Part shown: piece after piece, positions 36,139 through 46,310 of the stretch
Layout: each line of letters starts with the position of its first letter
Position numbering within the stretch: the first letter of the stretch is position 1
Source of the DNA: Enterovibrio coralii
GTDB lineage: Bacteria > Pseudomonadota > Gammaproteobacteria > Enterobacterales > Vibrionaceae
Assembly: GCF_001559595.1 (NCBI RefSeq)
Contig: NZ_LNTY01000060.1
Location: 62,001-126,000, forward strand
Length of the DNA stretch: 64,000 nucleotides
Reading direction: 5' to 3'
The notes under the pieces: model-generated
Seen by the model: only the letters and a program-made list of their open reading frames with translations
What the model was told of the DNA's origin: nothing
Databases searched by the model: none
Made by a program: the position numbers and the translations under genes

Positions 36139-37353
36139 ATGAAATTGCCAATTTATTTTGACTATTCAGCGACATGCCCAGTAGATCCGCGTGTAGCTGA
36201 GAAAATGATGCAGTACCTGACCATCGACGGTTGTTTCGGTAACCCTGCATCGCGTTCACACCGTTTCGGTTGGCAAGCAGAAGAGGCGGTAGATACCGCA
36301 CGTGAAAACATCGCTAATTACCTGAACGCGGACCCACGTGAAATTGTGTTCACGTCTGGTGCGACTGAATCAGATAACTTGGCAATTAAAGGTGTTGCGC
36401 ACTTCTACGGTAAGAAAGGTAAGCACATCATTACCTGTAAGACCGAGCACAAAGCTGTGCTAGACCCATGCCGCCAGCTTGAGCGTGAAGGTTACGAAGT
36501 GACCTACCTTGAGCCAGAATCAAACGGCATCATCGATCTGAACAAGCTGGCTGACGCGATTCGCGAAGACACCATCCTTGTTTCAATCATGCACGTAAAT
36601 AACGAAATCGGTGTGATTCAAGACATCACAGCGATTGGTGAACTGTGCCGCGAGCGCAAAGTGGTCTTCCACGTAGACGCTGCGCAATCTGTCGGCAAAC
36701 TGCCGCTAGACACGCAAGAAATCAAAGTTGACCTGATTTCAATGAGTGCACACAAAGCATACGGCCCTAAAGGTATCGGTGCTCTGTACGTTCGCCGTAA
36801 ACCACGTATTCGCCTTGAAGCGCAAATGCACGGTGGTGGTCATGAGCGTGGTTTCCGCTCAGGCACGCTACCAACTCACCAAATCGTGGGTATGGGCGAA
36901 GCGTTCCGTATTGCAAAAGAAGAGCTGGCTAAAGACCAAGCGCATTCTCTGGCACTGCGTAACCGTTTCTATGATGGTGTGAAAGATCTGGAAGCAGTTT
37001 ATGTAAACGGCGATCTAGAACAACGCGTTGCAAGTAACTTGAATGTGAGCTTTGCCTTTGTTGAAGGTGAGTCTCTTCTGATGGCACTGAAAGACCTGGC
37101 TGTTTCTTCGGGTTCAGCATGTACTTCAGCAAGCCTTGAACCTTCATATGTTCTTCGTGCACTAGGCCTGAACGATGAGTTGGCACACAGCTCAATCCGT
37201 TTCTCTTTCGGCCGCTTCACTACTGAAGAAGAAGTGGACTACGCGATTGAACAAGTACGTAAGGCAGTGATTAAGCTGCGTGAGATGTCACCACTGTGGG
37301 ACATGTACAAAGAAGGTATTGATTTGAACACTGTTGAGTGGGCACACCACTAA
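36139..37353 (+). CDS. iscS: cysteine desulfurase IscS
   Basis: The protein has 404 residues from the ATG at 36139, the exact length of E. coli IscS; the open frame extends upstream to 36115 but GGAG precedes 36139. PLP lysine K206 is in SAHKAYGPKG, and the mobile persulfide cysteine C328 is in SSGSACTSASLEPS. It takes sulfur from cysteine and passes it to IscU, to thiouridine synthesis and to other users. Confidence 0.98.
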   Translation: MKLPIYFDYSATCPVDPRVAEKMMQYLTIDGCFGNPASRSHRFGWQAEEAVDTARENIANYLNADPREIVFTSGATESDNLAIKGVAHFYGKKGKHIITCKTEHKAVLDPCRQLEREGYEVTYLEPESNGIIDLNKLADAIREDTILVSIMHVNNEIGVIQDITAIGELCRERKVVFHVDAAQSVGKLPLDTQEIKVDLISMSAHKAYGPKGIGALYVRRKPRIRLEAQMHGGGHERGFRSGTLPTHQIVGMGEAFRIAKEELAKDQAHSLALRNRFYDGVKDLEAVYVNGDLEQRVASNLNVSFAFVEGESLLMALKDLAVSSGSACTSASLEPSYVLRALGLNDELAHSSIRFSFGRFTTEEEVDYAIEQVRKAVIKLREMSPLWDMYKEGIDLNTVEWAHH

Positions 37354-37382
37354 GCGGTAGTTAGGAGTTCGAGGAATTAATC

Positions 37383-37766
37383 ATGGCTTACAGTGAAAAA
37401 GTAATCGACCACTATGAAAACCCACGTAACGTAGGCTCATTCGACAAGGATGATCCAAACGTAGGTAGTGGCATGGTAGGCGCACCAGCATGTGGTGACG
37501 TGATGAAGCTGCAAATCAAAGTGAATGAGCAGGGCATCATCGAAGACGCGAAGTTCAAAACTTACGGTTGTGGCTCTGCAATCGCATCAAGCTCACTGGT
37601 AACTGAGTGGGTGAAAGGCAAATCTCTGGACGAAGCAGCATCCATCAAAAATGCTGAAATCGCAGAAGAGCTGGAACTGCCACCAGTAAAAGTACACTGC
37701 TCAATCCTTGCGGAAGACGCAATTAAAGCAGCAGTTAGCGATTATAAGAAAAAACACGAAGCTTAA
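37383..37766 (+). CDS. iscU: iron-sulfur cluster scaffold IscU
   Basis: The protein has 127 residues. Ligands C37, C63 and C106 are in place, and LPPVK (99-103), the HscA recognition motif, is intact. It assembles [2Fe-2S] and hands it on with HscA/HscB. Confidence 0.98.
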   Translation: MAYSEKVIDHYENPRNVGSFDKDDPNVGSGMVGAPACGDVMKLQIKVNEQGIIEDAKFKTYGCGSAIASSSLVTEWVKGKSLDEAASIKNAEIAEELELPPVKVHCSILAEDAIKAAVSDYKKKHEA

Positions 37767-37792
37767 TACGTAATAAAAGGGTTGTTGTACAT

Positions 37793-38116
37793 ATGGCCAT
37801 TACTATGACAGACGCGGCGGCATCACGCGTTCGTTCTTTTCTAGAAAGCCGTGGAAAAGGCATTGGATTGCGTCTGGGTGTTCGCACGTCAGGTTGTTCG
37901 GGCATGGCCTATGTACTGGAGTTCGTTGACGAACTACAGGAAGAAGATCAGGTCTTCGACCATGACGGTGTGAAAATCATCGTTGATGCGAAGAGTATGT
38001 TGTACCTCGAAGGTACTGAGTTGGACTTTGCAAAAGAAGGTCTGAACGAAGGCTTCAAGTTCAACAACCCTAACGTAAGCAGCGAGTGTGGTTGCGGCGA
38101 GAGCTTTAACGTATAA
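37793..38116 (+). CDS. iscA: A-type iron-sulfur carrier IscA
   Basis: The protein has 107 residues with the three ligands C35, C99 and C101 (SGCSGMAY and ECGCGESF). It carries clusters to apo-targets, chiefly [4Fe-4S] ones. It lies in standard order after iscU. Confidence 0.98.
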   Translation: MAITMTDAAASRVRSFLESRGKGIGLRLGVRTSGCSGMAYVLEFVDELQEEDQVFDHDGVKIIVDAKSMLYLEGTELDFAKEGLNEGFKFNNPNVSSECGCGESFNV

Positions 38117-38129
38117 CTCGTGAGATGAA

Positions 38130-38645
38130 ATGAATCATTTCGAACTATTCGGGCTATCATGTCAGTTTGAACTGGATGGTAGCTCTCTTTCTTCGCAGTA
38201 CCGCGAACTTCAACGACGCTTCCATCCGGACAAATTTGCAACGGCTTCCGAGCAAGACAAGTTGCTGGCTGTTCAAAAGGCGGCGCAAATCAATGACGCG
38301 TACCAGACATTGAGCGATCCTGTTCGCCGAGCTGAGTACATGCTGTCCCTCAATGGGATCGAGCTGCGCGACGAACAGCAAACCATGCAAGATCCTGCAT
38401 TCCTGATGCAACAAATGGAACTGCGTGAAGAGCTGGAAGAGATTGCAGACAGCAATGAGCCGGAAGAGAAGTTGTTTGACTTTGAACAGCAAGTGTCGAA
38501 CATTCACAAATCACTGTTGGCTGAGCTGAAAAATCAACTCGATACTGCCCAGTGGTCTGACGCAGCGGCAACGGTGCGCAAGCTCAAGTTCTTGGTCAAA
38601 CTCAAACAAGAAATCGAACGAATCGAAGATCGGCTGCTCGGTTAA
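38130..38645 (+). CDS. hscB: J-domain co-chaperone HscB
   Basis: The protein has 171 residues. The HPD signature is at 32-34 (RRFHPDKFA), and the C-terminal three-helix bundle that grips IscU follows. It stimulates the HscA ATPase and delivers IscU to it. Confidence 0.97.
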   Translation: MNHFELFGLSCQFELDGSSLSSQYRELQRRFHPDKFATASEQDKLLAVQKAAQINDAYQTLSDPVRRAEYMLSLNGIELRDEQQTMQDPAFLMQQMELREELEEIADSNEPEEKLFDFEQQVSNIHKSLLAELKNQLDTAQWSDAAATVRKLKFLVKLKQEIERIEDRLLG

Positions 38646-38683
38646 TTTTCCTCGCGGCGGCTGATCAGGCTACAGGAACCAAC

Positions 38684-40533
38684 ATGGCACTGTTACAAAT
38701 TGCAGAACCTGGTCAAAGTGCTGCGCCGCATGAGCACAAGCGTGCAGTGGGTATTGACCTAGGTACTACCAACACTTTGGTCGCGTCCGTTCGCAGCGGT
38801 ACCGCGACAACGCTAAACGATCTTGATGGCCGCGCGCTGATCCCTTCTGTTGTTCATTACGGCGAAGGTGAAGTCAAAGTCGGTTACGACGCGCAAGCAT
38901 TGTCTGAAACGGACAGTGCCAACACCATCGTTTCAGTGAAACGCATGATGGGCCGCTCTCTGGCGGACGTCCAATCGCGCTATCCACACCTGCCTTATGC
39001 GCTGTCTTCGTCAGAAAATGGCCTACCTCTCATCAATACCCGTGATGGCAAGAAAAACCCGATTCAGGTGTCTGCTGACATTCTGCGCGCGGTGAATACG
39101 CGTGCTATTGAGTCACTGGGTGGCGATCTTGAAGGTGTGGTTATCACTGTGCCTGCTTACTTTGATGACGCGCAACGTGCAGGCACCAAAGATGCCGCCA
39201 AATTGGCGGGCATGAATGTCCTTCGTCTTCTGAACGAACCAACAGCAGCAGCGATTGCTTACGGTCTGGACTCGGGTCAAGAAGGCGTTATCGCGGTTTA
39301 CGATCTGGGTGGCGGTACCTTCGACATTTCTATTTTGCGTCTGTCTAAAGGCGTATTCGAAGTGCTGGCGACAGGTGGTGATTCTGCACTGGGCGGCGAT
39401 GATTTCGACCATCTGGTTGCGGATTGGATTTCTGAGCAAGCCGGTTTTGATACTCTGTCTGGAGATGATCGTCGTCGCCTGCTAAACGCATCTACGGCGG
39501 CGAAAGTGGCATTGAGTGCCGCAGACAGCACGGATATCGACGTGCTGGGTTGGACTGGCTCTCTGACACGTGACGTGTTTGACGATCTGATTGGCGCGCT
39601 GGTGAAGAAAACATTGTTGTCTTGTCGCCGTGCACTGAAAGATGCAGGCGTTGAGTCAGAAGAGGTTCTCGAAGTTGTGATGGTTGGCGGTTCAACCCGC
39701 GTGCCGCTGGTTCGCGAAAAGGTTGGCGAATTCTTTGGTCGCACGCCACTAACCAGCATCGACCCAGACAAAGTGGTTGCGATTGGTGCAGCAACGCAAG
39801 CTGACATTCTGGTGGGTAACAAACCAGATGGCGAAATGCTGCTGCTGGACGTTATCCCGCTGTCGCTGGGCATCGAGACCATGGGTGGTCTGGTGGAAAA
39901 AATCATTCCACGCAACACCACTATCCCTGTCGCTCGCGCACAAGAGTTCACCACGTTCAAAGACGGCCAAACGGGCATGAAAGTACACGTGGTTCAAGGC
40001 GAGCGCGAAATGGTGGATGACTGCCGTTCACTGGCTGATTTCACCTTGAAAGGCATTCCACCAATGGCGGCAGGTGCGGCGCACATTGCGTGACTTACCA
40101 AGTGGATGCAGACGGCCTTCTGTCTGTCACTGCGATGGAAAAGAGCACCGAAGTGCAGGCATCGATTCAGGTGAAACCGTCTTACGGTTTGAGTGACATG
40201 GAAATCGCCGACATGATCAAGTCGTCGTTCACCCATGCACAAGAAGACAAAGACGCCCGCTACCTTGCTGAACAACGTGTAGAAGCAGACCGCGTGATTG
40301 AAGGTTTGCTGGTCGCGATGCAAGCAGACGGCGAAGCACTGCTGTCAGACGAAGAACAAAAAGCCCTTGTGCAAGCAATCGAAGCACTGATTGCACTGCG
40401 CAATGGCGATGATGCCGGTGCGATTGAGCAAGGCATCAAAGATACAGATAAAGCGAGTCAGGAATTTGCTTCTCGCCGTATGGACAAGTCCATTCGCGAA
40501 GCACTGGCTGGCCATTCAATTGACGAGGTTTAA
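38684..40533 (+). CDS. hscA: Fe-S chaperone HscA, Hsp70 type (one frame break)
   Basis: Reconstructed length is 616 residues, as in E. coli. The Hsp70 nucleotide-binding motifs are VGIDLGTTNTLVA, AVYDLGGGTFDISIL and VVMVGGSTRVPLV. A single base is missing near 40087 in the substrate domain: ATTGCGTG should be ATTCGCGTG, giving GAAHIRVTYQVDADG. Unlike most breaks in this window it is not in an obvious base run. Uncorrected, the pieces are 38684-40093 and 40090-40533. It acts on the LPPVK loop of IscU. Confidence 0.95.
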
Positions 40534-40535
40534 AC

Positions 40536-40873
40536 ATGCCAAAGATTGTTGTTCTGCCACACCAAGATTTGTGTCCTGAAGGCGCGGTATTGGAAGCGGA
40601 AACCGGCGATACAGTACTGGACGTTGCACTGCGCAACGGCATTGCTATCGAGCACGCGTGTGAGAAGTCATGCGCATGTACAACGTGTCACGTGATCATC
40701 CGTGAAGGTTTTGACTCGTTGGAAGAAAGCGATGAGCTAGAAGACGACATGCTGGATAAAGCATGGGGTCTGGAGCCTGAATCTCGTTTGGGCTGTCAGG
40801 CAAAAGTGCAGATGAAGATCTGGTTGTTGAAATTCCGCGTTACACGCTGAACCTCGCAGCAGAAAACCACTAA
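40536..40873 (+). CDS. fdx: ISC-type [2Fe-2S] ferredoxin (one frame break)
   Basis: Reconstructed length is 112 residues. The ligands are C42, C48, C51 and C87 (ACEKSCACTTC and RLGCQAK). One G is missing near 40808 (GTGGCAG became GTGCAG); correction gives KVADEDLVVEIPRYTLNLAAENH and a stop at 40871-40873. The uncorrected frame ends at 40850 with an aberrant tail. It supplies electrons for cluster assembly. Confidence 0.96.
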
Positions 40874-40897
40874 GCGTTAAGATAGGGAGTAAGAGCA

Positions 40898-41098
40898 ATG
40901 AGCCTGAAATGGATTGACTCACGCGATATCGCAATTGAGCTGGTAGATAAATTCCCGGACATCGACCCGAAAACGGTGCGTTTTACTGACTTGCACCGTT
41001 GGGTGATGGAGCTGGAAGAATTCTCTGACGACCCTAATCATTCCAATGAAAAAATCCTTGAGGCGATCATCCTTTGCTGGATGGACGAAATGGACTAA
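40898..41098 (+). CDS. iscX: IscX, small acidic Isc accessory protein
   Basis: The protein has 66 residues with KWIDSRDIAIELVDKFPDID and the C-terminal LCWMDEMD. It binds IscS and iron and modulates cluster assembly. It is the last gene of the isc operon; a terminator follows. Confidence 0.97.
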   Translation: MSLKWIDSRDIAIELVDKFPDIDPKTVRFTDLHRWVMELEEFSDDPNHSNEKILEAIILCWMDEMD

Positions 41099-41142
41099 AT
41101 CACTTGTTTTACCCTAGTAAAGCAGGCAAATTGGAAACAACC

Positions 41143-41170
41143 AAGCGGGCTATAGGCCCGCTTTGTTTTA
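41143..41170 (+). terminator. terminator of the isc operon
   Basis: The stem aagcgggc/gcccgctt is followed by tgtttta. Confidence 0.8.
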
Positions 41171-41371
41171 GAGGTTAATTAGCAAACCGTGAGTTGTATC
41201 GTCTAAAAATCAATACAATACCGCCTCTGAAACGTCATAATTACACGATAAACTGCGACAAGCTGACGGTGTGTTACCGCATAACGTATTGCTCGCGCAG
41301 AAATAAAAAATCAGCCGAAAGAATTTGACGCTCTGCGGGTATCGCAGGGTGTGTTGAAAAAGGAGTTCAGC

Positions 41372-42673
41372 ATGACAGACAAAATGCTCGTTGCGCTATC
41401 ACACGAAGCCGCTGCCGATGTTTGGGGCAGCAATGCCGTCGTTTCATTTGGTCAACAAGGTGCAACCGTTCATGCCACTGGTGAAGATAAGTTCACACCA
41501 GTACAGCAAGCTGCCCGCCGTTTGGATATGCAAGGCGTACGCAAAGTTAAACTCGATGGAAAAAACTGGGACTTGGAAACGGCATGGGCGTTCTACCAAG
41601 GCATGCGTGGTCCTAAGCCTGTGTTCAGCTTTGAAGCCCCAGAGCTTGACGACAAAGCGCAAAAACAACTGAAAGACCGCATTGTCGCAATCGACTGGGT
41701 TTGCGAAATCATCAATGAAACCGCCGAAGAAGTCGGCCCGCAACAGCTGGCTGTTCGTGCAGGTGAGTTCATCAAATCACAAGCACCAAACCCTGAGCAC
41801 GTCTCCTACAAGATTGTGTCGGGTGCCGATCTGCTAGAGCAAGGCTGGGTAGGTGTTCACACCGTCGGCCGAGGTTCTGCACGCAAACCTGCCATGCTGC
41901 AACTCGACTACAACCCAACGGGTGATGAAAACGCCGAGGTGTTCGCCTGTATTATCGGTAAAGGTATCACTTTCGATTCAGGTGGTTACAGCATCAAGCA
42001 ATCGAACTTCATGGACTCTATGAAGGCCGACATGGGCGGTGCTGCGATGGCAACTGGTGGTTTGGGTCTGGCAATCGCGCAAGGTCTAAACAAGCGTGTG
42101 AAGCTTATCCTTTGCTGTGCTGAGAACATGATTTCCAGCAATGCTTACAAGCTTGGCGACATTATCACGTACAAAAATGGCGTGACGGTTGAAGTCTTGA
42201 ACTCAGACGCCGAGGGTCGTCTGGTACTGGCTGATGGCTTGCTGTTTGCCAACGACTTTAAACCTGCGCTGACGATCGACTGTGCGACACTGACAGGTGC
42301 AGCGAAAATGGCATTGGGTAACGACTACCACGCGCTGTTTAGCTTTGACCAAGCACTGGCTGAGCGCTGCCTGACGGCGGCGAACGCAGAAAATGAAGGT
42401 ATGTGGCAGTTGCCGCTGGCTGAATTCCATCGCCAGATGTTGCCTTCGAACTTCGCAGACCTAGCCAACGTTGGTTCTGGTCAATACTCACCGGGTGCAA
42501 GCACCGCCGCTGCATTCTTGTCATACTTTGTCGATGACTACCAAAACGGTTGGGTGCATCTGGATTGCTCTGGCACTTACCGTAAAACGCCAAGCGATAA
42601 GTGGGCAGTCGGCGCAACCGGTATGGGCGTGAAGACGCTGGCTCGTGTCCTGATGGACGAATCAGCACGTTAA
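41372..42673 (+). CDS. pepB: aminopeptidase B (M17 leucyl-aminopeptidase family)
   Basis: The protein has 433 residues from the ATG at 41372, which follows AAGGAG; the frame could extend to 41351. Zinc and catalytic motifs are GKGITFDSGGYSIKQSNFMDSMK (split metal site) and NSDAEGRLVLADGL, where most relatives have NTDAEGRL. It removes N-terminal residues from peptides. Its position after iscX is the common one in this group. A spacer of 270 bases with an unassigned promoter precedes it. Confidence 0.96.
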   Translation: MTDKMLVALSHEAAADVWGSNAVVSFGQQGATVHATGEDKFTPVQQAARRLDMQGVRKVKLDGKNWDLETAWAFYQGMRGPKPVFSFEAPELDDKAQKQLKDRIVAIDWVCEIINETAEEVGPQQLAVRAGEFIKSQAPNPEHVSYKIVSGADLLEQGWVGVHTVGRGSARKPAMLQLDYNPTGDENAEVFACIIGKGITFDSGGYSIKQSNFMDSMKADMGGAAMATGGLGLAIAQGLNKRVKLILCCAENMISSNAYKLGDIITYKNGVTVEVLNSDAEGRLVLADGLLFANDFKPALTIDCATLTGAAKMALGNDYHALFSFDQALAERCLTAANAENEGMWQLPLAEFHRQMLPSNFADLANVGSGQYSPGASTAAAFLSYFVDDYQNGWVHLDCSGTYRKTPSDKWAVGATGMGVKTLARVLMDESAR

Positions 42674-42823
42674 ACTCACAAAATGTAAGCGAATTAACAA
42701 CACGGTTAACGCTTTCGCAATATCAGTGTGGGGTCAGCGTTTCGTGTCTGTTAGGCTTGTGGTGAGATAACAAACCGATAACAGGCACGAGACCTGTTAC
42801 AAGGAAAATAAAAGGAATACGAC

Positions 42824-43255
42824 ATGACTATTGAGCGCACCTTTTCAATTGTGAAGCCCGACGCCGTTAAACGTAACTTGATTGGTGAGATTTACCATCG
42901 TATTGAGCAAGCTGGCCTACGTATTGTCGCGGCAAAAATGCTGCATCTGGATAAAGAAAAGGCACAAGGTTTTTATGCTGAGCACGAAGGTAAGCCGTTC
43001 TTTGACGATCTGGTGGCATTCATGACGTCAGGTCCGGTGATGGTGCAAGTGCTTGAGGGTGAAGATGCGATTGGCCGTTACCGTGAGTTGATGGGTAAAA
43101 CCAACCCAGAAGAAGCGGCGTGTGGCACCATTCGCGCAGATTACGCAGTGAGCATGCGTTTTAACTCGGTGCATGGCTCAGATAGCCCAATCTCTGCTGA
43201 GCGAGAAATTGCTTACTTTTTCGCCGACAGCGAAATCTGTCCTCGCAGTGAGTAA
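42824..43255 (+). CDS. ndk: nucleoside diphosphate kinase
   Basis: The protein has 143 residues. The active-site His lies in the stretch NSVHGSDSP, and the N-terminus ERTFSIVKPDAVKRNLIGEI is typical. It balances nucleoside triphosphates. It stands between pepB and rlmN with its own terminator. Confidence 0.98.
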   Translation: MTIERTFSIVKPDAVKRNLIGEIYHRIEQAGLRIVAAKMLHLDKEKAQGFYAEHEGKPFFDDLVAFMTSGPVMVQVLEGEDAIGRYRELMGKTNPEEAACGTIRADYAVSMRFNSVHGSDSPISAEREIAYFFADSEICPRSE

Positions 43256-43274
43256 TCTGTTCATTTAATGAGTA

Positions 43275-43308
43275 AAAAAGGAGAGCAAGGGCTCTCCTTT
43301 TTGTTTTT
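43275..43308 (+). terminator. terminator after ndk
   Basis: The stem aaaggagagc/gctctccttt with loop aagg is followed by ttgtttttt. Confidence 0.88.
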
Positions 43309-43467
43309 TAGGCGTTGACGGGCTATAAAACCCCGTAGGTAACAGGTGGAATCCCGAATACAAAGGCTGTACAATTTCGCGCCTTGATTTAAGGCAACGG
43401 CCTAAAACCATCACCGCATAGCGTGTGATAGGTGCTATTACTGATTTATTGTTCACGAGGCAATCTG

Positions 43468-44589
43468 ATGACAACAGAAAAAATCAATCTGCTGGATTTC
43501 GATCGACAATCGCTGCGCGCGTTTTTCGCCGAAGAACTTGGCGAGAAAGCGTTCCGAGCGGATCAAATCATGAAGTGGATGTACCATTTTGGTGTTGATG
43601 ATTTCGATCAGATGAACAACATCAACAAACAGCTTCGTGAAAAACTGAAAGCGAAATGTGAAATCCGCGCGCCGGAAGTCAGTGCTGCTCAGTATTCAAA
43701 AGACGGCACGATTAAATGGGCAATGCGCGTTGGCAACCAAGACGTTGAAACCGTATACATCCCTGAAGAAGACCGCGCGACACTGTGTGTATCTTCACAA
43801 GTGGGTTGTGCACTGGAATGTAAATTCTGTTCGACTGCGCAGCAAGGCTTTAACCGTAACCTGAAAGTGTCTGAAATCATCGGTCAGGTTTGGCGCGCGG
43901 CGAAAGAAATTGGCATTGAAAAAGAAACCGGTCGTCGCCCAATTACCAACGTGGTAATGATGGGGATGGGTGAGCCGCTGCTTAACATGAAAAACCTGAT
44001 CCCAGCACTGAACCTGATGCTGGATGATCTGGCGTACGGTCTGTCTAAGCGCCGTGTGACTGTGTCTACATCCGGTGTTGTATCGGGTCTGGATCAGATG
44101 GCAGGTAAGATCGACGTTGCACTAGCAATCTCGCTGCACGCACCAAACGATGAGCTGCGTAGCCAGATCATGCCTATCAATGATCGCTACGACATTGAGA
44201 CCTTCCTGGACTCAGTGCGTCGTTACATTGCGTCATCAAACGCGAACCGTGGCCGTGTTACCGTTGAGTACATCCTGCTGGATCACGTCAACGATGATAT
44301 GGAGCATGCGCGTCAACTCGCAGAGCTGTTAAAAGACACGCCTGCGAAGATAAACCTTATTCCTTTTAACCCATATCCTGGTTCACCATATAAGAAGCCA
44401 AGTAACTCGCGTATCGACCGTTTCCAAAAAACGCTGATGCAATACGATTACACGGTGATTATTCGTAAGACGCGTGGCGATGACATCGACGCAGCATGCG
44501 GACAGCTTGTTGGAGATGTGATTGACCGAACAAAACGAACGCAAGGCAGACAGGATACTCAGGAACAAATCCCTGTAAAATCAGTCTGA
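43468..44589 (+). CDS. rlmN: dual-specificity 23S rRNA/tRNA adenine-C2 methyltransferase RlmN
   Basis: The protein has 373 residues from the ATG at 43468 (acgagg upstream); the open frame begins at 43432 but the extension is not conserved-looking. The radical-SAM cluster ligands are C114, C118 and C121 (GCALECKFC). NLIPFNPYPGS and the late Cys of DDIDAACGQL, which carries the methyl group, are also present. It methylates A2503 of 23S rRNA and A37 of some tRNAs. It starts the rlmN-pilW-rodZ-ispG-hisS-yfgM-bamB-der cluster. Confidence 0.98.
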   Translation: MTTEKINLLDFDRQSLRAFFAEELGEKAFRADQIMKWMYHFGVDDFDQMNNINKQLREKLKAKCEIRAPEVSAAQYSKDGTIKWAMRVGNQDVETVYIPEEDRATLCVSSQVGCALECKFCSTAQQGFNRNLKVSEIIGQVWRAAKEIGIEKETGRRPITNVVMMGMGEPLLNMKNLIPALNLMLDDLAYGLSKRRVTVSTSGVVSGLDQMAGKIDVALAISLHAPNDELRSQIMPINDRYDIETFLDSVRRYIASSNANRGRVTVEYILLDHVNDDMEHARQLAELLKDTPAKINLIPFNPYPGSPYKKPSNSRIDRFQKTLMQYDYTVIIRKTRGDDIDAACGQLVGDVIDRTKRTQGRQDTQEQIPVKSV

Positions 44590-44614
44590 CCTTATAGGCT
44601 GAAAGGAATGGGAT

Positions 44615-45370
44615 ATGGCAAGGACGCTGATAAGTCTGTTATTGATGGGATTATTAGCAGGTTGCGTCACAGTAACAGATGAGAAAACGCAGGCGAGTTT
44701 TGATAATATTCAAGCAGCCGAATCGCGTATATCACTTGGACTTGCATACCTAAAAGATGGCAACTGGCTTCGCGCGAGAGAAAATTTGGAGATGGCCGTT
44801 GAGTTCGCTCCACGATACGATCGCGCGTTGATTACCTTCGCTCACTACCTTCAAGAGGTAGGGGAGTTTGAACAAGCCGAGGCGCAGTACAAAGCCGCCT
44901 TGCGTTACTCCCCGAAAAATGGGGACGCGCATAATAACTATGGCGTCTTTCTCTGCAAGCAGAGCCGATTCGAAGAAGCCCAAGAGGCTTTTGAGAATGC
45001 CATTGAGCAGCCGAACTATTATAAGTTGGCGGACAGCTACGAAAATGCAGCGTTATGCGCATTGAAAGCTGACGATGATCTAGCTGCAAAACAATTGTTT
45101 CAAAAAGCCATTGACCATGAGCCTAATCGCCCAGTGTCTTCATTGCGCCTCGCGCAACTGGAAATAGATGAAGGCGAATTGACGCAGGCGAAACTGCGAT
45201 TGTTCCAGTTTCACAAGCGATTCGGGTATCAACCCAGTAGCTTGCTCGCGATGGTCAAATTAGAAACATTGGCACAACAGCCTACAGAAGCTGTACGATA
45301 CGCAAGTATACTAGAGAAAAAATTTCCTGAATCTAACGAATACAGACAGTACTTAGCGAATGAATACTGA
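44615..45370 (+). CDS. pilW: type IV pilus biogenesis/stability lipoprotein PilW
   Basis: The protein has 251 residues. It is a lipoprotein with lipobox LLAGC (Cys17), then tetratricopeptide repeats (for example GLAYLKDGNWLRARENLEMA and NYGVFLCKQSRFEEAQEAFE). It stabilises the PilQ secretin in the outer membrane. Its end overlaps rodZ by 11 bases. Confidence 0.93.
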   Translation: MARTLISLLLMGLLAGCVTVTDEKTQASFDNIQAAESRISLGLAYLKDGNWLRARENLEMAVEFAPRYDRALITFAHYLQEVGEFEQAEAQYKAALRYSPKNGDAHNNYGVFLCKQSRFEEAQEAFENAIEQPNYYKLADSYENAALCALKADDDLAAKQLFQKAIDHEPNRPVSSLRLAQLEIDEGELTQAKLRLFQFHKRFGYQPSSLLAMVKLETLAQQPTEAVRYASILEKKFPESNEYRQYLANEY

Positions 45371-46295
45371 ACTAAACGAAGAACAGCTTGACGGTGTTGA
45401 GACATCCCACCCTGGGATTGTATTGAAACAAGCCAGAGAAAAGATGGGACTGTCTGAACAAGATGTTGCAGATAGACTTAGGCTTCGTGTTTCTGTCATT
45501 CAAGATCTTGAAGAAAACTGTTGCGACGGGCAGCAGATTGCGACCTTCACCCGCGGTTATATCCGCTCTTACGCCAAATTGGTCGGTATTGATGCCGATG
45601 CTCTACTTGGCGGTTTTAAAGCCTCTCCTGAAGTAGAAGAAAGCGCACAGAAGATGCAAAGCTTCTCCGGTAAAACGAGCCGTGAAAAGCATGACAGCCG
45701 TGTAATGGGGCTGACGTGGATCATTCTGGCCGTTGTCGTGAGTATCACGACATTTTGGTGGTGGCAAAACCAAGAAAACGAAGACTTACTGACGCTACCG
45801 GACAGCAGCAATTTGCTGGTGACGGAAGCGGCAGAAGCAGAGCCTGCGAACACTGTTGTTGAGACTGAGGTAATTGAGCCTCAAGTGACACCTGTCGAAC
45901 CGGAAGTAGAACCCACCACCGAGACGGTGCAGATTGCAACGACAGCACCAGACATCACGCCAGAGCCAGAGCCAGAAGTGGTTGTTGCTGAAGTGCCTGT
46001 ACCAGAAGACGTTGTGGTAGAAGGGCCTGCGGCACCTGTTGAAGCACCAGCAGATAGTCCAGCCCTGGTGCTGACGTTTGATGGCGATTGTTGGGTAGAT
46101 GTGCGCGATGCGAGTGGTAAACGTCTGCTTACAGGGATAAAATCAGCGGGTCAATCTGTTGAGCTGACTGGCGAAGCACCTTTCAAACTTGTTTTGGGCG
46201 CGCCTTCAGCAGTTGAACTCGTCTATAACGGCGAAAAAGTTGATTTGAGTGGTTACCCATCAGGACGGGTAGCACGTTTGAGCCTTCCGAAGTAA
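45360..46295 (+). CDS. rodZ: cytoskeletal anchor protein RodZ
   Basis: The protein has 311 residues. A cytoplasmic helix-turn-helix domain (about 17-85) binds MreB, one membrane segment follows (about 116-135, GLTWIILAVVVSITTFWWW), and then a Glu/Pro/Val-rich periplasmic linker (140-235) with PEPEPE-like repeats. A C-terminal beta domain (DUF4115, from about 236) starts LTFDGDCWVDVRDASGKRLL. It keeps rod shape. The start overlaps pilW. Confidence 0.95.
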   Translation: MNTELNEEQLDGVETSHPGIVLKQAREKMGLSEQDVADRLRLRVSVIQDLEENCCDGQQIATFTRGYIRSYAKLVGIDADALLGGFKASPEVEESAQKMQSFSGKTSREKHDSRVMGLTWIILAVVVSITTFWWWQNQENEDLLTLPDSSNLLVTEAAEAEPANTVVETEVIEPQVTPVEPEVEPTTETVQIATTAPDITPEPEPEVVVAEVPVPEDVVVEGPAAPVEAPADSPALVLTFDGDCWVDVRDASGKRLLTGIKSAGQSVELTGEAPFKLVLGAPSAVELVYNGEKVDLSGYPSGRVARLSLPK

Positions 46296-46310
46296 GTCAG
46301 AGTACACCTA